Assembly (NCBI GenBank): GCA_038087015.1
Contig: JASBNA010000019.1
Span: 124,001 to 188,000 of the forward strand
Source of the DNA: Cerrena zonata
Lineage: Eukaryota > Basidiomycota > Agaricomycetes > Polyporales > Cerrenaceae
Reading direction: 5' to 3'
DNA length: 64,000 bases
Shown here one piece after another: positions 23,343-35,275 of the stretch. The number at the start of each line of letters is the position of its first letter. The first letter of the stretch is position 1. Made by a program: the position numbers and the translations under genes. The notes below the pieces were generated by a model, which was not told where the DNA came from, ran no database searches, and was given only the letters and a program-made list of their open reading frames with translations.

Positions 23343-24770
23343 ATGCCATCTTATGATACCCTCGGCGATGAGGACGTGTTTGGTTCCTCCAACTCCATGT
23401 ACCTCACGCCCTCACCCCGCAAATCACCCTCTTCAAAACCAGCAATAAACGGCCGACGGTCCTCTACTTCACTACGTGGAGCCAGTCTCGCTCAATCACT
23501 AGATGATGACGCTGGCCATGGCAAACATTCACTCGCACACGAGCTTGCGGTGGCTCTCATGCCCGAACCTAGTGCAGGCTCACGATTACTCGCAGAAGAG
23601 TTCGGGATAGAGTACGATGAAGGTGCAGAGGGTATCGATGATGAATCAAGACCCGACGTGCCCAACGATGGTCCTTATCCCAATGGCACACCAGACACCT
23701 TCTCTGAAAGCTCTGACCATCCTCGAACACCACCTTCATTCGATGTTCCCCCGGACATTGATCCAGCTTTTGGCAGTAGCCCTGTCACGACCCCTCATCG
23801 ACCTACTCGGCTACCTGATCAGGATCCCATGACGGTTTTGGCTCAGGATCTCGAATTTACCGAGAGGTTCTTGACTCAGTTACGCCGCCTGGACACTGAA
23901 TCGCATGGCGCGTCTTCTACACTAGAGAAACTCGCCTCGGACATGATTCGCCGAATAGACGATACGGCACGAGAAAGGGAGGGTCAAGTTCGGGAGTTAT
24001 TAGGCTACGAACGCGAGTTTCGCAAGATTTCGGGCGAGATTGGAGGGAACGATGTATTGGGACAACTAGACGAATTGGAGGACATCTTAGAGTCCGACTC
24101 TCCACCACGACAAACATCACAACCCCAAGAAGATACCCACTCTCCACAGGATACACGGAGAGAAAGATTAGACATGATTCAAGAAGAACCATCTCAACTG
24201 GTGAACAGTACATCGGACTGGGAGGCATATCTCGACAGGGATCGAGAACGCCTCGGAGGCGATGGCGCGGAAGATGACGACGACGTGACCTCCCCTCTCA
24301 AAGCCACCTTCTCTGCACCCCCTCCAATAATTGGTCCACCTACACCAGCGACCACCCGAGCACAACTAACCCACTTCCGTACCTTCACCGCCTCAGCTGC
24401 CTCCTCACTCGCTGTCATCTCGGAACAGACTCAAGTGAATTCAGCAGCCACGACCGAGGCCGGTCGGAAAATTCGTGCCTTGAAGAACAAGTTGGGAGGG
24501 TGGAGAACGGAATGGGAGAATGCGGAACGAAGTCGGGTTAGGATTGAGAAATGGGAAGCTGGGATCCCGGACAGCGAGGATCTTCCTTCGTCATCATCGT
24601 CGGGTGTGAGCAGTGTACCTGGCACTCCATCGAGAGGGAATTTCGTGAACGCGGTTCCATCGAGGAGGATTGATGGGAGGAAGCTGGTTCAGGAGCATCT
24701 TCAGGCCTTTGAGAGGGCGTTGTCGGATGCGAATATCAAGACGCAGGCGATCATGGCAGGCGTTCCATGA
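23343..24770 (+). CDS. Conserved-looking fungal protein, low-complexity with helical segments
   Basis: One uninterrupted exon of 475 codons, rare in this intron-rich window. I do not recognise the family. Residues 1-60 are Ser/Pro rich. Around residues 60-95 is a distinctive block (LAHELAVALMPEPSAGSRLLAEEFGIEYDEG). An acidic, proline-rich stretch follows. Residues 165-240 are predicted by eye to form helices or coiled coil (LEFTERFLTQLRRLDTE, EKLASDMIRRIDDTARERE). Another helical part near residues 375-420 has Trp, Arg and Glu (NKLGGWRTEWENAERSR). The C-terminus ends in a helix of about 35 residues. It has neither a signal peptide nor a membrane span, so it is probably a cytosolic or nuclear scaffold. 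Confidence 0.75.
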   Translation: MPSYDTLGDEDVFGSSNSMYLTPSPRKSPSSKPAINGRRSSTSLRGASLAQSLDDDAGHGKHSLAHELAVALMPEPSAGSRLLAEEFGIEYDEGAEGIDDESRPDVPNDGPYPNGTPDTFSESSDHPRTPPSFDVPPDIDPAFGSSPVTTPHRPTRLPDQDPMTVLAQDLEFTERFLTQLRRLDTESHGASSTLEKLASDMIRRIDDTAREREGQVRELLGYEREFRKISGEIGGNDVLGQLDELEDILESDSPPRQTSQPQEDTHSPQDTRRERLDMIQEEPSQLVNSTSDWEAYLDRDRERLGGDGAEDDDDVTSPLKATFSAPPPIIGPPTPATTRAQLTHFRTFTASAASSLAVISEQTQVNSAATTEAGRKIRALKNKLGGWRTEWENAERSRVRIEKWEAGIPDSEDLPSSSSSGVSSVPGTPSRGNFVNAVPSRRIDGRKLVQEHLQAFERALSDANIKTQAIMAGVP

Positions 24771-25187
24771 TCTTGATTATCCTTTGTTCAATTCTACGAT
24801 TTATAGGTTTTTTATGTTTCATGGATATGGTATCCCTTTTTTTGCTAACTCATTTCTTGTGTATCCCACTTTTCGTCGTTCAATATTCCAATTCTGAGTT
24901 TCGAACTTTTTCGGAAACCAATATTCAAGCCTACAATCATCTCTGCTATAGTTCTTTGGTATCATGCCCGCACGACCTCTCTACGTACCCCCTTTGACTT
25001 ATTCGACAGCACGGCTCGGAAAGAAATGCTTCTATCCAGTGTATACCAGAAGATCTAATACATCTACACATAAAAACGCTTCTCTTATCTTATTTTGCTA
25101 CTTCGCGCATCGACCTGCCCCCATTTGTAGTCATACTCAGCTTAATTATTAGACTTCTCGAACAACAATGGATCGCCTCTCAGGCGT
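24771..25187. other. Convergent 3' region
   Basis: About 400 bases, T-rich, between the ends of the coiled-coil protein gene and MMS19. It holds both 3' ends and nothing else recognised. Confidence 0.5.
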
Positions 25188-28100
25188 TCATCCAGAAAAC
25201 TTGAACCAATTAGTCCTACAACCAAGTCAGAAAGAGCCATTCAAACCGTAGGACAAAATATTCGACGTACCGTGCTTCAACAGCCTCCTTCCTAACAGCC
25301 TTCTTAGGATCGTCCAAAGCCTTCGCCAACTCCCTCACCACTAACGCCTTTTGAGGATGCAGCACATCATACCTCACGAGACTCGGAAGTTTCGCGAGAT
25401 ACTTCAAAGCAGATATCCGCAACCGCACAGAAGGCTGTTCAGAGACAATACTGTTCTTCAACATCGTGTTAACTAAACTCGAAGCGTGTTCTGAGATGGT
25501 GGGGTTCTTGGTCTCAGTATCGGCGGTTGCGAGGAGTGTGTCGATGACGTTTGCTCGGATTTCTGGGTCTGGGAGGTCGAGACCGCGTAAGAGTAGAGGC
25601 ATCAACTGTTGAGGGGGAAGGTTGAGCACATGGAGACATGTTGTGTACAATAGAAAGAACTTACGGTAGGTAGTTCATGTGCATAAGTTGTCTTCGGGAT
25701 AGATTTAATGAGGGATGTCAGTGCGACCAGATATGCATTTTGTCGGTTTGAGTCTGAGGTGAGGAACCAAATAAAAGACGGCCACAGTGTAGTAAGGAGT
25801 ACACGTACCTCCACTTGTCTTTGCACCTTCCACGATTCTCGGAAGTAACGCATTGAAAAACTTCTGCGCATACAAGATCTACCATACTGACTGAGAAAAT
25901 CCTTCTCTGAGCTTATTTAAAAGGACGTACCTTCACGATGGCATTGTTCCGTTTCGTTAATACCTTGTCTATACGTACGATTGCTCCGATTGCTCTCGCC
26001 GCATCCCAATTTACGTCTGTATCATCAAAGAGGGTGAACAGCCGTTCGGTGTACGACAGCGCCGAGGGGTGAGCTCGAACAAGTAGAGCCTTGGCGATCT
26101 ATAACCGCTTCCCTCAGCAACTTCTTGACTTTGAGAAAGACGAGCCAGCTTACCCAGACCCAGGCTAAGATAGCCTTCCTCCGAATATCAGCAGGAACCG
26201 AAATGTCTGCCACTTTTGATGTCCAAAAAGCGTCCAGTTGTTTGGACAAGAAGGACGAAAGACCTTCTACTCGTTTGTTTACCACTGACCCAATAGCATG
26301 GTAGACTGCGTCTCTTTGTTGTATGCTGGTTTCATCAAGACTCCACAGCAGAAGTGTTTGAAGGAAGGTATTTTCATCTGGAATTGGGAGTGCTACCTCT
26401 TTCCGTAGAGCGACAATGGCGGCTGAGAATAAGGGGACGAGGTGTCTCTGCAAAACCGGTGCATTTGACTATATAACTGTGTCAGTGTATGCATTATAGA
26501 AGACGAGGGAGACGAATGTACTTCGAAAGGTTTGAATACAATATCTTCAGGGATCTTGGGTTGTCCATCCGCAATGCGCTTCACTTGACCTTCAAAGAAC
26601 GCAGCAAAGAGGTCAGCAACAAAGGTTTCTTGCCTTCTGTAATGTGAATTTAATGAGAGGATCTTCTCAAAAATCGGAATGACGACTTACTGTGCTGTCT
26701 GCGTTTGTATAACCTTCGTCACGATCTCCGATGTAACAGCCACCAACCTCGGGTCCGTAGCGATTGCTAGTGTATTCTCTATCGCCACTGCAGAATAAAT
26801 ATGGAGATGATACAATTTAGGCAACAGTCGGTCAATGTACTTGGGAACATCGGGGTGGTTCTTATCGACTTTCGTCCCCAAGACATCCGCCAAGGTACGC
26901 AAAATCGAATGAGCATAAGCCGCACTAGGCTCGACATCCAGGTCCTCAGTATCAGACTCGGGAAGCAGATTCTTTGGCGTACAGATGAGATCGAGTTTTG
27001 TGGAAAGACGGACGACAAGCATCTCAAAGAGGTCAGATTGAATACAAAGCTTTTTGAGGAAAGCGAGAATTCGCCAGAACTTTAGACGTTCGGTGTCTGC
27101 AGAACGTGGTGGTGCGCGGTCAGGGAGGGAAGAGAAGAGAAGCGGGAGAGTGGTTTCTGTCACATGTCTGGGAGCGATAGAGGAAATTTCGATGAAGACT
27201 TCCAAAATTCCTTCTCTGTAAAATATTTAGTTTCAATGTTCTATGTTTCGAAAATGCAAAATCAACTCACCCAACATCATCGTCCTCCATACCCTCCTTC
27301 AGGAGAATCTCATTCACGTTATGCACGATGAAACCTAACTCTTCGTCCGACAGAAGTCCTTTCGTAGTAACCATATTCCTGAGACCTTCCAATGCATGCT
27401 TGCAGGTTCCCGTATTCTTCAGTCCGACTGTGAAAACACCCAGTACTTCGTCCTTATATGGCGACAGAGGCGCTTCGCCTTCCGTTGGGAGGACTTCAGA
27501 ATCCCCAAGCACAGAGTCACGGGCTGCTGCGACGACGTCAGAAAGAAGTCGGAGGGTCGGAGGGCGATTTGGGGTTTCATCGGGATCCAGGAATAATTTG
27601 ACAAAGTGAGGGGACTGCTTGTTTCAATGTGAACCGCGCAACAGAGGCTGTTTTCGAGTAAAAGCAAAAGTCAGCAACTCCACCTAAGCGACTAGAAACC
27701 TCAATTCATACCGGTCGTCGACATGAAAGCACACAAGACTTTCGTTGCAGGTTTTGCCTGACTCTTTTCAGGTTCCTTAAGAATGCGAAGGCATTCGTCG
27801 GAAGCCTCTTTCGCGAGACCTTCGATTTCTTGACTATCCGATAGGCCACCATCAGCACCTTCACCATAGATAACTTGGATAAGTATTTGAGTTGTCCTCA
27901 ATGCTTTGGCCTCTGTTCCGCTGTCTGTCGGTTGGAAAATCTTGTGGAAAACAAGGTACATTAATCGATATAACAACAGTATGAGGATATAACATACCTC
28001 AAGCTTAAGCGTGTTCCAGAGCTTTCGTGCATTTACTCGAGCTATCGATGCACCATATACTGGTAAGCACACATCGAGCGTCGATAGTGTATCTCTCTGA

Positions 28101-29332
28101 ACGATCTTGGTCAGACGTCACTCGAGAACTATTAGTTGAGCGATTCTCACCTTTGTGACAGGAGAGCCAGCCGTAATTTTCTCAAGGAAGAGGGGGATGG
28201 CCAATGGGCCAAAAGCAGGTGTTGCGTTCAAACACGCTCTATTAATAAATTAGTAACACAAGTGGTTTATGGAAAGATAGAGACAAACTTGAGTGCATTC
28301 TTCAAATCATCCGAAGTGATCCCATACGGATCATCTGGAGGTGGTCGGAATGTGATGGGGAAGTAGCAGAACGTGATGTTGAACAATTCCTAGGGGACAA
28401 GATGAGATTACGAGAAACAAGATACGCATATAAATACCTACTTCAACATGGGAAGCAATCTCGAATTCTATCAATAATATCCTAGCAATAGCGAATGCCA
28501 GAAGTAAATTTCGAGGATCTTTCTCGCCTTCTACAAGGGCGATGTAGCCATCTAAGAATTCCTTGCCCATTCCCTTAAGAGCTAAAATTTATACTTCACT
28601 TTTGAATCTAGATACAAATGAGACGGAAGGGGCATACCATCGCGTTGTTTGGCTACCAAGGTATCGAAGATTGAGAAAACGAAGAACCGTTGTGCTTGAA
28701 CAAGTACCCGCATTTTCACATGGCGGAAAAGTCTACACGCGAAAATAAGATATGACTTGAGATGTGACGAAGAAAGAGTCATACGTACGCTTTCACTACT
28801 TCAAGAGCATCAGATGAAGTGAACGTTGGGGCACCAACAAGTGTTACAAGGCCCTTCAAAGCAGGTACGATAGTTTCTGTATCTTCGAGTTTACCGCAAT
28901 AGAAGGTTGCCAATACTCGCACTAAATCAATAGGTTTCATATAAGTCCCAAGCATATACATACCTAGGAGACCAGCGTACCGGACTGACGATTCAACTTC
29001 TCCGGCGGGAAACGAGCCAAAACAGAAGACAAGAATTCGACTCCTGATTTCGATCCAGTGGAATCAGAATATATTCAAAGCAATCACGCAAGATAATAGG
29101 ATGTAATACCTTTATTCCGTTCGTCATCTTCCTCTGAGGTCAAGTATATTCCTAGAGCCTTTACGAGTGGTAAAAGTGAAGACCCTGTGCTCAAGAGCTC
29201 TACAACCGAGACGTGAGATCAAAGCAATAAGACGAACGTATTGAATGTACCGTTGACGGTTGTTTCAACTTCCTCTTGTTGACCAGTTGCTATCCAAGTG
29301 CGAGCGAGTCTTTCGATGCGCTCCTCGCTCAT
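25188..29332 (-). CDS. MMS19: MMS19/MET18, cytosolic Fe-S targeting and DNA repair factor
   Basis: A large HEAT-repeat protein spread over many exons. The start is MSEERIERLARTWIATGQQ at 29332. The N-terminal MMS19 domain shows FCYFPITFRPPPDDPYGI-type sequence near 28360-28300. The C-terminal domain (LNLPPQQLMPLLLRGLDLPD, then KKAVRKEAVEAR) ends after a last small exon as TNWFKFSG, with TGA at 25190-25188. MMS19 works with CIAO1 and CIAO2B in the cytosolic iron-sulfur assembly targeting complex and hands clusters to DNA polymerases, primase, XPD helicase and other repair enzymes. HEAT-type helices fill the middle. Internal exon boundaries were followed only partly, but reading frames change at plausible GT/AG sites and I saw no forced stop. 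Confidence 0.9.
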
Positions 29333-29632
29333 GTCGAGTACGCAGGTAGTTTATGTGAAAGCACAAGGGCCGCCTTCAATGTAATTCTTGCTTGTGATCG
29401 CAAATCCGATCATGACCATGACTCAAAGCGGCAACTCTAGTGGTTGTACTAGCCACAAGTTTGTCATTACAACGTCAGAGAGCGCAAAAAGACACTCGGA
29501 CTCAATTGTCACGTTCTCGAAGCCTTTGTTTGCATCGCTGATAAATTGGTTGATGGAAAACCCGAGTCACAAATTCATGTCTCAAAATTGATGGGTGTTA
29601 ATCGTTGATAGGCGGGAAAGTTTGCAAAAATA

Positions 29633-31748
29633 CTACATCAGTTTGTAATTGAACACCTGCAGCTCCCTCACCAGCCCATCTAATTGTCCCAAGTCAACAT
29701 TCCACTTCGCAGGATCCGTCCCTGTCAACTCTAAAACGAGATCAAGAGAGTGGTGAGCATTCTCAAGCTGACGAGCCTTGAGCCCGGGTACCAATTCCCG
29801 TATTGTCTGTTCTAGGTGTTGTTCTTCGTCGATAGTAATATGAAGTATCGAGAGATTAAGCAGGAGCGACCTTTCGAAGCACCTCGCGAGTGGATATGAG
29901 AATTTGTGATTAACTTTGAGAGAGCGTATATTTTCAAAACAGCAAGCAGCTATCTCGTCAAAGATGAGATCCTGTGTGAAAAAAGGCTGGGATTCGGGGG
30001 CGATGTTGAGAGTTTGCAGAGCGGGGAGGTGTGTCGAAAGAGATAAGATTATTTCCCTGAAGAAATGCATGAGTGAAAGCGATTCTACTGGTATTGGGGA
30101 TTTCCAGGGATATATGAGCGTGATTCCCAATGTAGACGATTCTTGTGCGTGTTTCTGAAAGGGGATGTGAGATGACCATCCCTTGAACGTAAATGTGCTA
30201 CCTTTGGCCTAACGACGCACGTTGGGTCCCAGGCTGAGGTCGGTTGGTCCACAAAAGGCAACTTGCCAAACACAAACAACCAAACAGTGTTCCGCGCAAG
30301 CCAGCTAGCCACGAATCCATTTCTGCGCGCGGTTTCGAATCCCACAGCGCACGCTTAATTGGTCCACAAAAGGCAACAACTTTCTCACCCTCAAAAGTCC
30401 CAAACCCACTGGCATTTCTGCGCAACACGCGGTTTCGAATCCCCCCTTGTGTAATTGTACATGCCAGCCCCATTTACAGCACGCGATTTCAAATCCCCTC
30501 TGCTACATTCACCCTGCCCTTGCCTCCCCGCTCACTCTCACTCTCACGTCTCTCACTCCTCATTTCACTGGACAAAGGCACATCAATGTAAGAATTCCAG
30601 ACTTGCCAGATCACATTCAGTACCAATGCGCGCTGTGACGATGGACTGGAGGGTGGTGTCGTGAATGAGCTGAAGAATTTCACAGAATGAAATAACTCCA
30701 AACATGAGTATGTCCTTACTATCCTTAAAACCAACGTAGATAGGGTTTACCACATTGATTGAAAGGTGTACTGTTTGTAGGCAGTTGGTACATTTTAGGA
30801 ATGTAGCTATTGCACGACAACCCCCGCTCATCGTCAAGTGGCGGAGTGAAGTGAAGATTGACTGTGGCCTATTAACTTCCCTAGCGCGTCGGATGACATA
30901 GACATTCTCCAGTTCCAATTTCTCCAACAACGGTAAAGATTGGAGTACGGCGATCCCCTTAAACAGAGTCTCATGATCTTGGACGGTTTTATTGCCCCCT
31001 GTGAGCGCTAGACGTGTGAGGTGAGGATTCGTAACATGAGGTAGCCAAGAGTCCGTAGCACCGTATTGAACTGAGATTTCAAGATCACGAAGGTTTGGAA
31101 GGGAGTCGAGCAGTTTTTGAACGGGAATCCAACTCCTGTAATGCCCGGCCGACGTCCAAATATTTTGTATCATGACAAAGGCGATACTGAGGGTAAAGGT
31201 ACGGTCCAGATGGGGTATAAGAAGTTGCCACACTCGACGACTATCAAAACCCCATCGAATGGTCCCAATGATCTCTAAAGGGGCGCCCTTCGCACGATCA
31301 AGCCATTCACTGGCAGATGCAAAGGCTTTGTCCGAATCATGCATGGTATCTTCAATAAAGAAACAGGTGAAAAGCTTCCGGGTCGACAGTACGATCGACC
31401 TCCAATGGCGGCATACATGGGCGACCCGATACCAGAGGAGTGAAGTTCTAGTATCGGCGGGTGTCGTTGGCTTGCACATGAGCATGGACTCCGTAAAGAC
31501 CATTTGAAGGATCTCGGGCGGGAGTTTGACAATGATGAGGGACTCGCGAGCATTCAGAATAGAACGACACTGAGTGAGTTCTTCATGATATCTTGAGATC
31601 TTTGCTTCTGTACTCGCGATTCGCAGTCTGAGTTTCTCGGAGTTAAGGTTGCGCAAACTTGAAGATTCAACGCTATGATCACTATTGTGTCGTGTCTCGT
31701 ATTTAACAGGAAGCCAGTTATGAGGCAACAACACTCACTCATGTGCAT
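29633..31748 (-). CDS. F-box protein, reading frame interrupted by a repeat-bearing segment
   Basis: The N-terminal part (about 31734-30589) has a helical lead, an F-box-like segment (LPPEILQMVFTESMLMC) and AHVCRHWRSIVLST, then leucine-rich sequence (LPNLRDLEISV, LPLLEKLELENVYV). The frame stops at 30586-30583. The C-terminal part resumes about 400 bases later after a possible acceptor (GTTAG, near 30211), as KGSTFTFKGWSSH, and runs to TAA near 29633. The region between holds degenerate repeats. It is either a long intron (a donor such as GCAA|GTCTGG near 30614 would fit) or an insertion that broke the gene. The start is uncertain: ATG at 31748 needs a small 5' intron with donor GTGTTG. F-box proteins link targets to SCF ubiquitin ligases; mushrooms have hundreds of poorly known ones. 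Confidence 0.6.
30244..30498. repeat. Tandem degenerate repeats inside the F-box gene
   Basis: TTGGTCCACAAAAGGCAAC occurs at 30244-30262 and again at 30359-30377. GGTTTCGAATCCC occurs at 30331 and 30431, and a weaker copy (GATTTCAAATCCC) at 30485. Each is preceded by a GCGC-rich stretch. The units are about 100-115 bases long. The GGTTTCGAATCC core resembles the internal B box of tRNA genes with one additional T, which may hint at a tRNA-derived short element, but no full cloverleaf can be drawn. A CT tract follows at 30530-30563. Confidence 0.6.
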
Positions 31749-32336
31749 GAAAAATGGAATCCATCAGTTCTTCAGGAATTGTTTGAGATGTTATCAGTGC
31801 TTAGAGTCAGACAAACCAATTTGATGTGCTTTATATTTTACTTATCTATAAGCAGTTATTAATGATTGATATGCTATTTTATCCCTTGGTAGTATGTAGT
31901 GTTTGAGAAATATACTATTCTGAGTAAATAAGTATGTACATAAGGTTAGGGTTAGGAGAAATAAGCGACAAAAAAGAACGGCCTGCCCAGCCCGAGGGCC
32001 GAAGCAGGACAGGAAAATATTGAGACGATGCATGAGCCGAAGCCCATACAAACCGCAGATTCCCTCTGAGGACATGGTCGCCGTGCTATGGAGGAACCCC
32101 ACGGCCCAACAACCCGGGAGTTGAAGGGGCTGGTGCCATCAAGGTAAGTATGAGTTGTTCATATGTTTGACGTTGGACTTTATACTTTCGCAAAATGCGC
32201 ACGGACCACTCGTCGAGCAAGCTCGCTTAGGTAGTGAGGTCACTGATTTTTCTCAAAATCGAGGGAGGTGCTAGGGTTGTTTGTTTTTGTGCTCATGAGA
32301 TAGATTGAGTTACGCACTAAGATATTAATAAGAGTT
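31749..32336. other. Intergenic with two telomere-like hexamers
   Basis: About 590 bases with no supported gene. GGTTAGGGTTAGG at 31944-31956 is two copies of the common fungal telomere unit TTAGGG, too short to be more than a trace or coincidence. The 5' end of the F-box gene lies at the left and the 3' end of PSO2 at the right. Confidence 0.5.
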
Positions 32337-35048
32337 CTACCAGTAGTCGGGAGCACGATGTGATACGACCTCAACCTTCCCCCTCTTCTTCCTCTCCGCA
32401 TCCCACTTCTCTACCCACTTCGCCATCTTCCCTCTAGAAGCCTCACTCCCAACGTTGACCGTAGCAATCATGCGTCCCCAGTCGAATGAAAGGGCAAAGC
32501 ACGTTAGCTCAAAGAAAGAGCTGTGTTCGGAATACGGAACGCCATAAACCTGAAGCGTCGTAGTCGAATTCTTCATGGGATTGAGATTCGCAGATGTGAA
32601 TGTACGTTGTTGTGAACGAGCAATCACGGAAGAAATAGAAGGTAGTGAATCACTTCCGCTTGGTTGAGAGTAACTATGTGGCAATTATCAGACTTTGTGG
32701 TACAAATCTAGTGTAAAGGATGTACTTACGTCCAACCGGTGGGTCTGAACCCTATTGCTTTGGAGAAATGGCCTCTCCACCGCTCAACATAGAGCTTCAG
32801 CTTGTCAGAAGCGATGACACCGAGTGGTACCAAATGCACTCCGGCGGAAAGCGGGTCAGATGTCAGTAGTGCATCCAGCTCTGTATCGGATTGACACCGT
32901 AGAATCGCTGTCTTTCGAGCATCGCAGTAGACCTTGGTCTGCAAGGCCTTGGCAATCGCCTTAACGATACGTTCCTTCCCGATCGAATATGTTCTACGAA
33001 TCATGAATGATAATGGTTCAGTGCCGGCGAAGGAATGCTGGAACGATGACGTGAATGAACTGACCCGACTACAACTAACGTCTTGCCCTTGTCTGATGGT
33101 GGTTTATCGTTCGATTCCTCCTTCTTGACAAACCAGCCTGACATATTCCTTGTCTGGGCATTCTTCAGCACAGAGCGTCCTGTAACCAACCGCTTGGCTA
33201 ATTCGGCACAGGCATCGATGACTTGTGGCTGAGATGGGAAACAATACTACAGAAAAGTCAGTATAACGAATTATCTTTGTCCTCGACATCACATACTCTA
33301 GGATCAAGGTACGTCGTATCCAGATATACACAATCAATCTTCTTCCCTTTGACGGCCGGATGTAAAACATGTTGAGGTGAAGCTCTGAAGTCGCCGCAGT
33401 GCAGATATCTGAACATTCTCGCTGAGCCAACCTGTTGCGACTTGAATGTGCTATCACCAGCATCTACGGTCTGCTTGCCCTCGAACAAGAACAGACATGA
33501 GCCGGGGCAGTGGTTGGCCTCAATGAGCGTGACCCGAACATCGCCAGTGTCCGGTATGATCGTAGGTATGTCCATAGGTAGGGGATGGACCCACTTAGCA
33601 TCTACCCCAAGCATGTGCTTGATAAGGTTTGCGGTCCCTTCTGAGCAATATATAGGCCCATTCTTCCAATTCGACGAGAGATTAGTATAGTGGTCAGAAT
33701 GAGCGTGGCTATTTGAGTCTGTTAATCACGAGCCAGATTTCAAGAGATGAATGGGCACACGTACGTCAGAAAGTAAGCTGTAACACCAGGGATAGCACCA
33801 TAACGGAAAGCATCAACAGCAATAGGCATGCCAGTCATGACTTTATAGAAAGGTGCTTTGCGCCGACCACCGTTACCTTTGGTAGCGCGGAAATTACGAT
33901 CCTCGGCAGCAGAAGCTTCCTTCCATGCTTGATTCTCCTTATAACCGTTCATGATGGTGGAGAAAGCATTGGAGCCCCTTGGTTTAGTTTCCTCGTCCTC
34001 TGTCTTTGTTAGAAGTTGTAAAGAATCGACACTTGTTGCACGTAAGGAAGAAATTGTTCGTAGAGGTTTAGACGGTGTTTCCTCTCTTTTATGAGAAGGC
34101 CCAGCCCCTGAATCAAGACACGAATTTACGTGCTGTTGGATTTCCTATATTTATTCCGTAAATTGTGGACATCGAGGAGTTGGACAGCGTGCCACTTACC
34201 ATAGCCGATACAGCGTCGAAAAGTAAACCACAGATAGGACAAGTTTCACTCCCTGGTGTGACGTCCTCTAAGGGATCATCGTCCAGAGTTAGGTCAATAT
34301 CAGGAAATGTAGTGGAAGTGTCCGCATCGAGGTTCAGTGTGTTCTCAACGGCCATTTCATCGTCACCAGTGCCCCATTCATCATCAGAAATGTCTATTAC
34401 ACCAAGATGATTGGTACGGTTAGGAGTGTGCTTAGGCTTTGATATTGGACATTGTTCCTCATTTGAATTGCTTGTCACGGGAAGCGGTCGTTTGAGTGGG
34501 GTATTAGAGGACTCAAGCATGGGCGTGGAAGGGATCGAGCATTCCTTGGGAATACGGAGGTCATCCTTGGATGGTTCGTTTAGTAGGGTTGGGAACCCGA
34601 ACGAACCGTTATCACCTTCCTCGAGCAGCAGGTAAGGTATACCAAACGACTCAATTGCACCATCCACTGGAGGAGGAGGAGGGTCAAGTAGTTCTGCATG
34701 TCCGTACGAAGTATGAGAAGATGCAGCCTTTGTTGGACTAACGTTCTCTGAGTGGCCGTTGGTAAGGCGAGATGATGGTCTGTTCCGTGATGAAGGTTGG
34801 TCCACGATCTCCACGTCGCTGAAATCTGCGTCCAATGGTTCCGGTTTAACTATATTATCGTTCTCATCGTCAGAATCAATGACAATGATATCTTCCGGCG
34901 CAACGGTAAATCGTTCGCGCTTGACCGGAGTTTTCTTGGAACGATTCTGTGTCTGAGTCTTTGGTTTCTTGTTGGCAGGGGAACCACCTTTCCCGAAGAA
35001 ATCGAGCAAAGTGGAGGATTGTGCAGAGTCCTTGCGTTTCTTGGACAT
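32337..35048 (-). CDS. PSO2: PSO2/SNM1 interstrand-crosslink repair nuclease
   Basis: Multi-exon gene starting MSKKRKDSAQSSTLLDFFGK at 35048. The Leu-x2-Phe-Phe core of a PCNA-interacting motif is visible within the first 18 residues, with Ser where Gln is usual. An acidic, Ser-rich region follows, then a UBZ4-type zinc finger split by an intron (CPICGLLFDAVSAM, then EIQQHVNSC). The metallo-beta-lactamase core shows TAYFLTHSHSDHY with the HxHxDH metal site, then LIEANHCPGSCLFLFEG. The DRMBL region is present (VYLDTTYLDP, YSIGKERIVKAIAKAL). The C-terminus ends SEASRGKMAKWVEKW. PSO2 is a 5' exonuclease that trims DNA at interstrand crosslinks. The protein has every domain expected, and it shares a 227-bp promoter with SEC1. 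Confidence 0.93.
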
Positions 35049-35275
35049 TGATCACGCTGAGAGATGAAGAGAGTACCCGTCAGGGGCGTGTGTGTGATAG
35101 ATGGGATGAAAGAAGGAAAGGGGAACCAAAATAACATCATGGAGATCGTCAATTTGATGACACTCTGGGGCCGAGATAAGATTAGATGGCGGTCAGTAGC
35201 CTATCAATTGACGGACAAGTCCACTGCCCTTCACCTAGTACCATCGCGACAGAGCTCGCTGGCATACCCTCGACG
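35049..35275. promoter_or_regulatory. Divergent promoter between PSO2 and SEC1
   Basis: Only about 227 bases lie between the two start codons, so core promoters of both genes must overlap or abut. No TATA box or repair-response element was recognised by eye. Confidence 0.6.

Noticed and set aside
30331..30343. GGTTTCGAATCCC as a tRNA gene
   Set aside because: The B-box-like core has one extra T, and no acceptor, D or anticodon arm can be formed around it on either strand. It was kept only as part of a repeat.
31944..31956. Telomere array (TTAGGG)
   Set aside because: Only two units are present, inside ordinary gene-bearing sequence; chance or a short interstitial trace.
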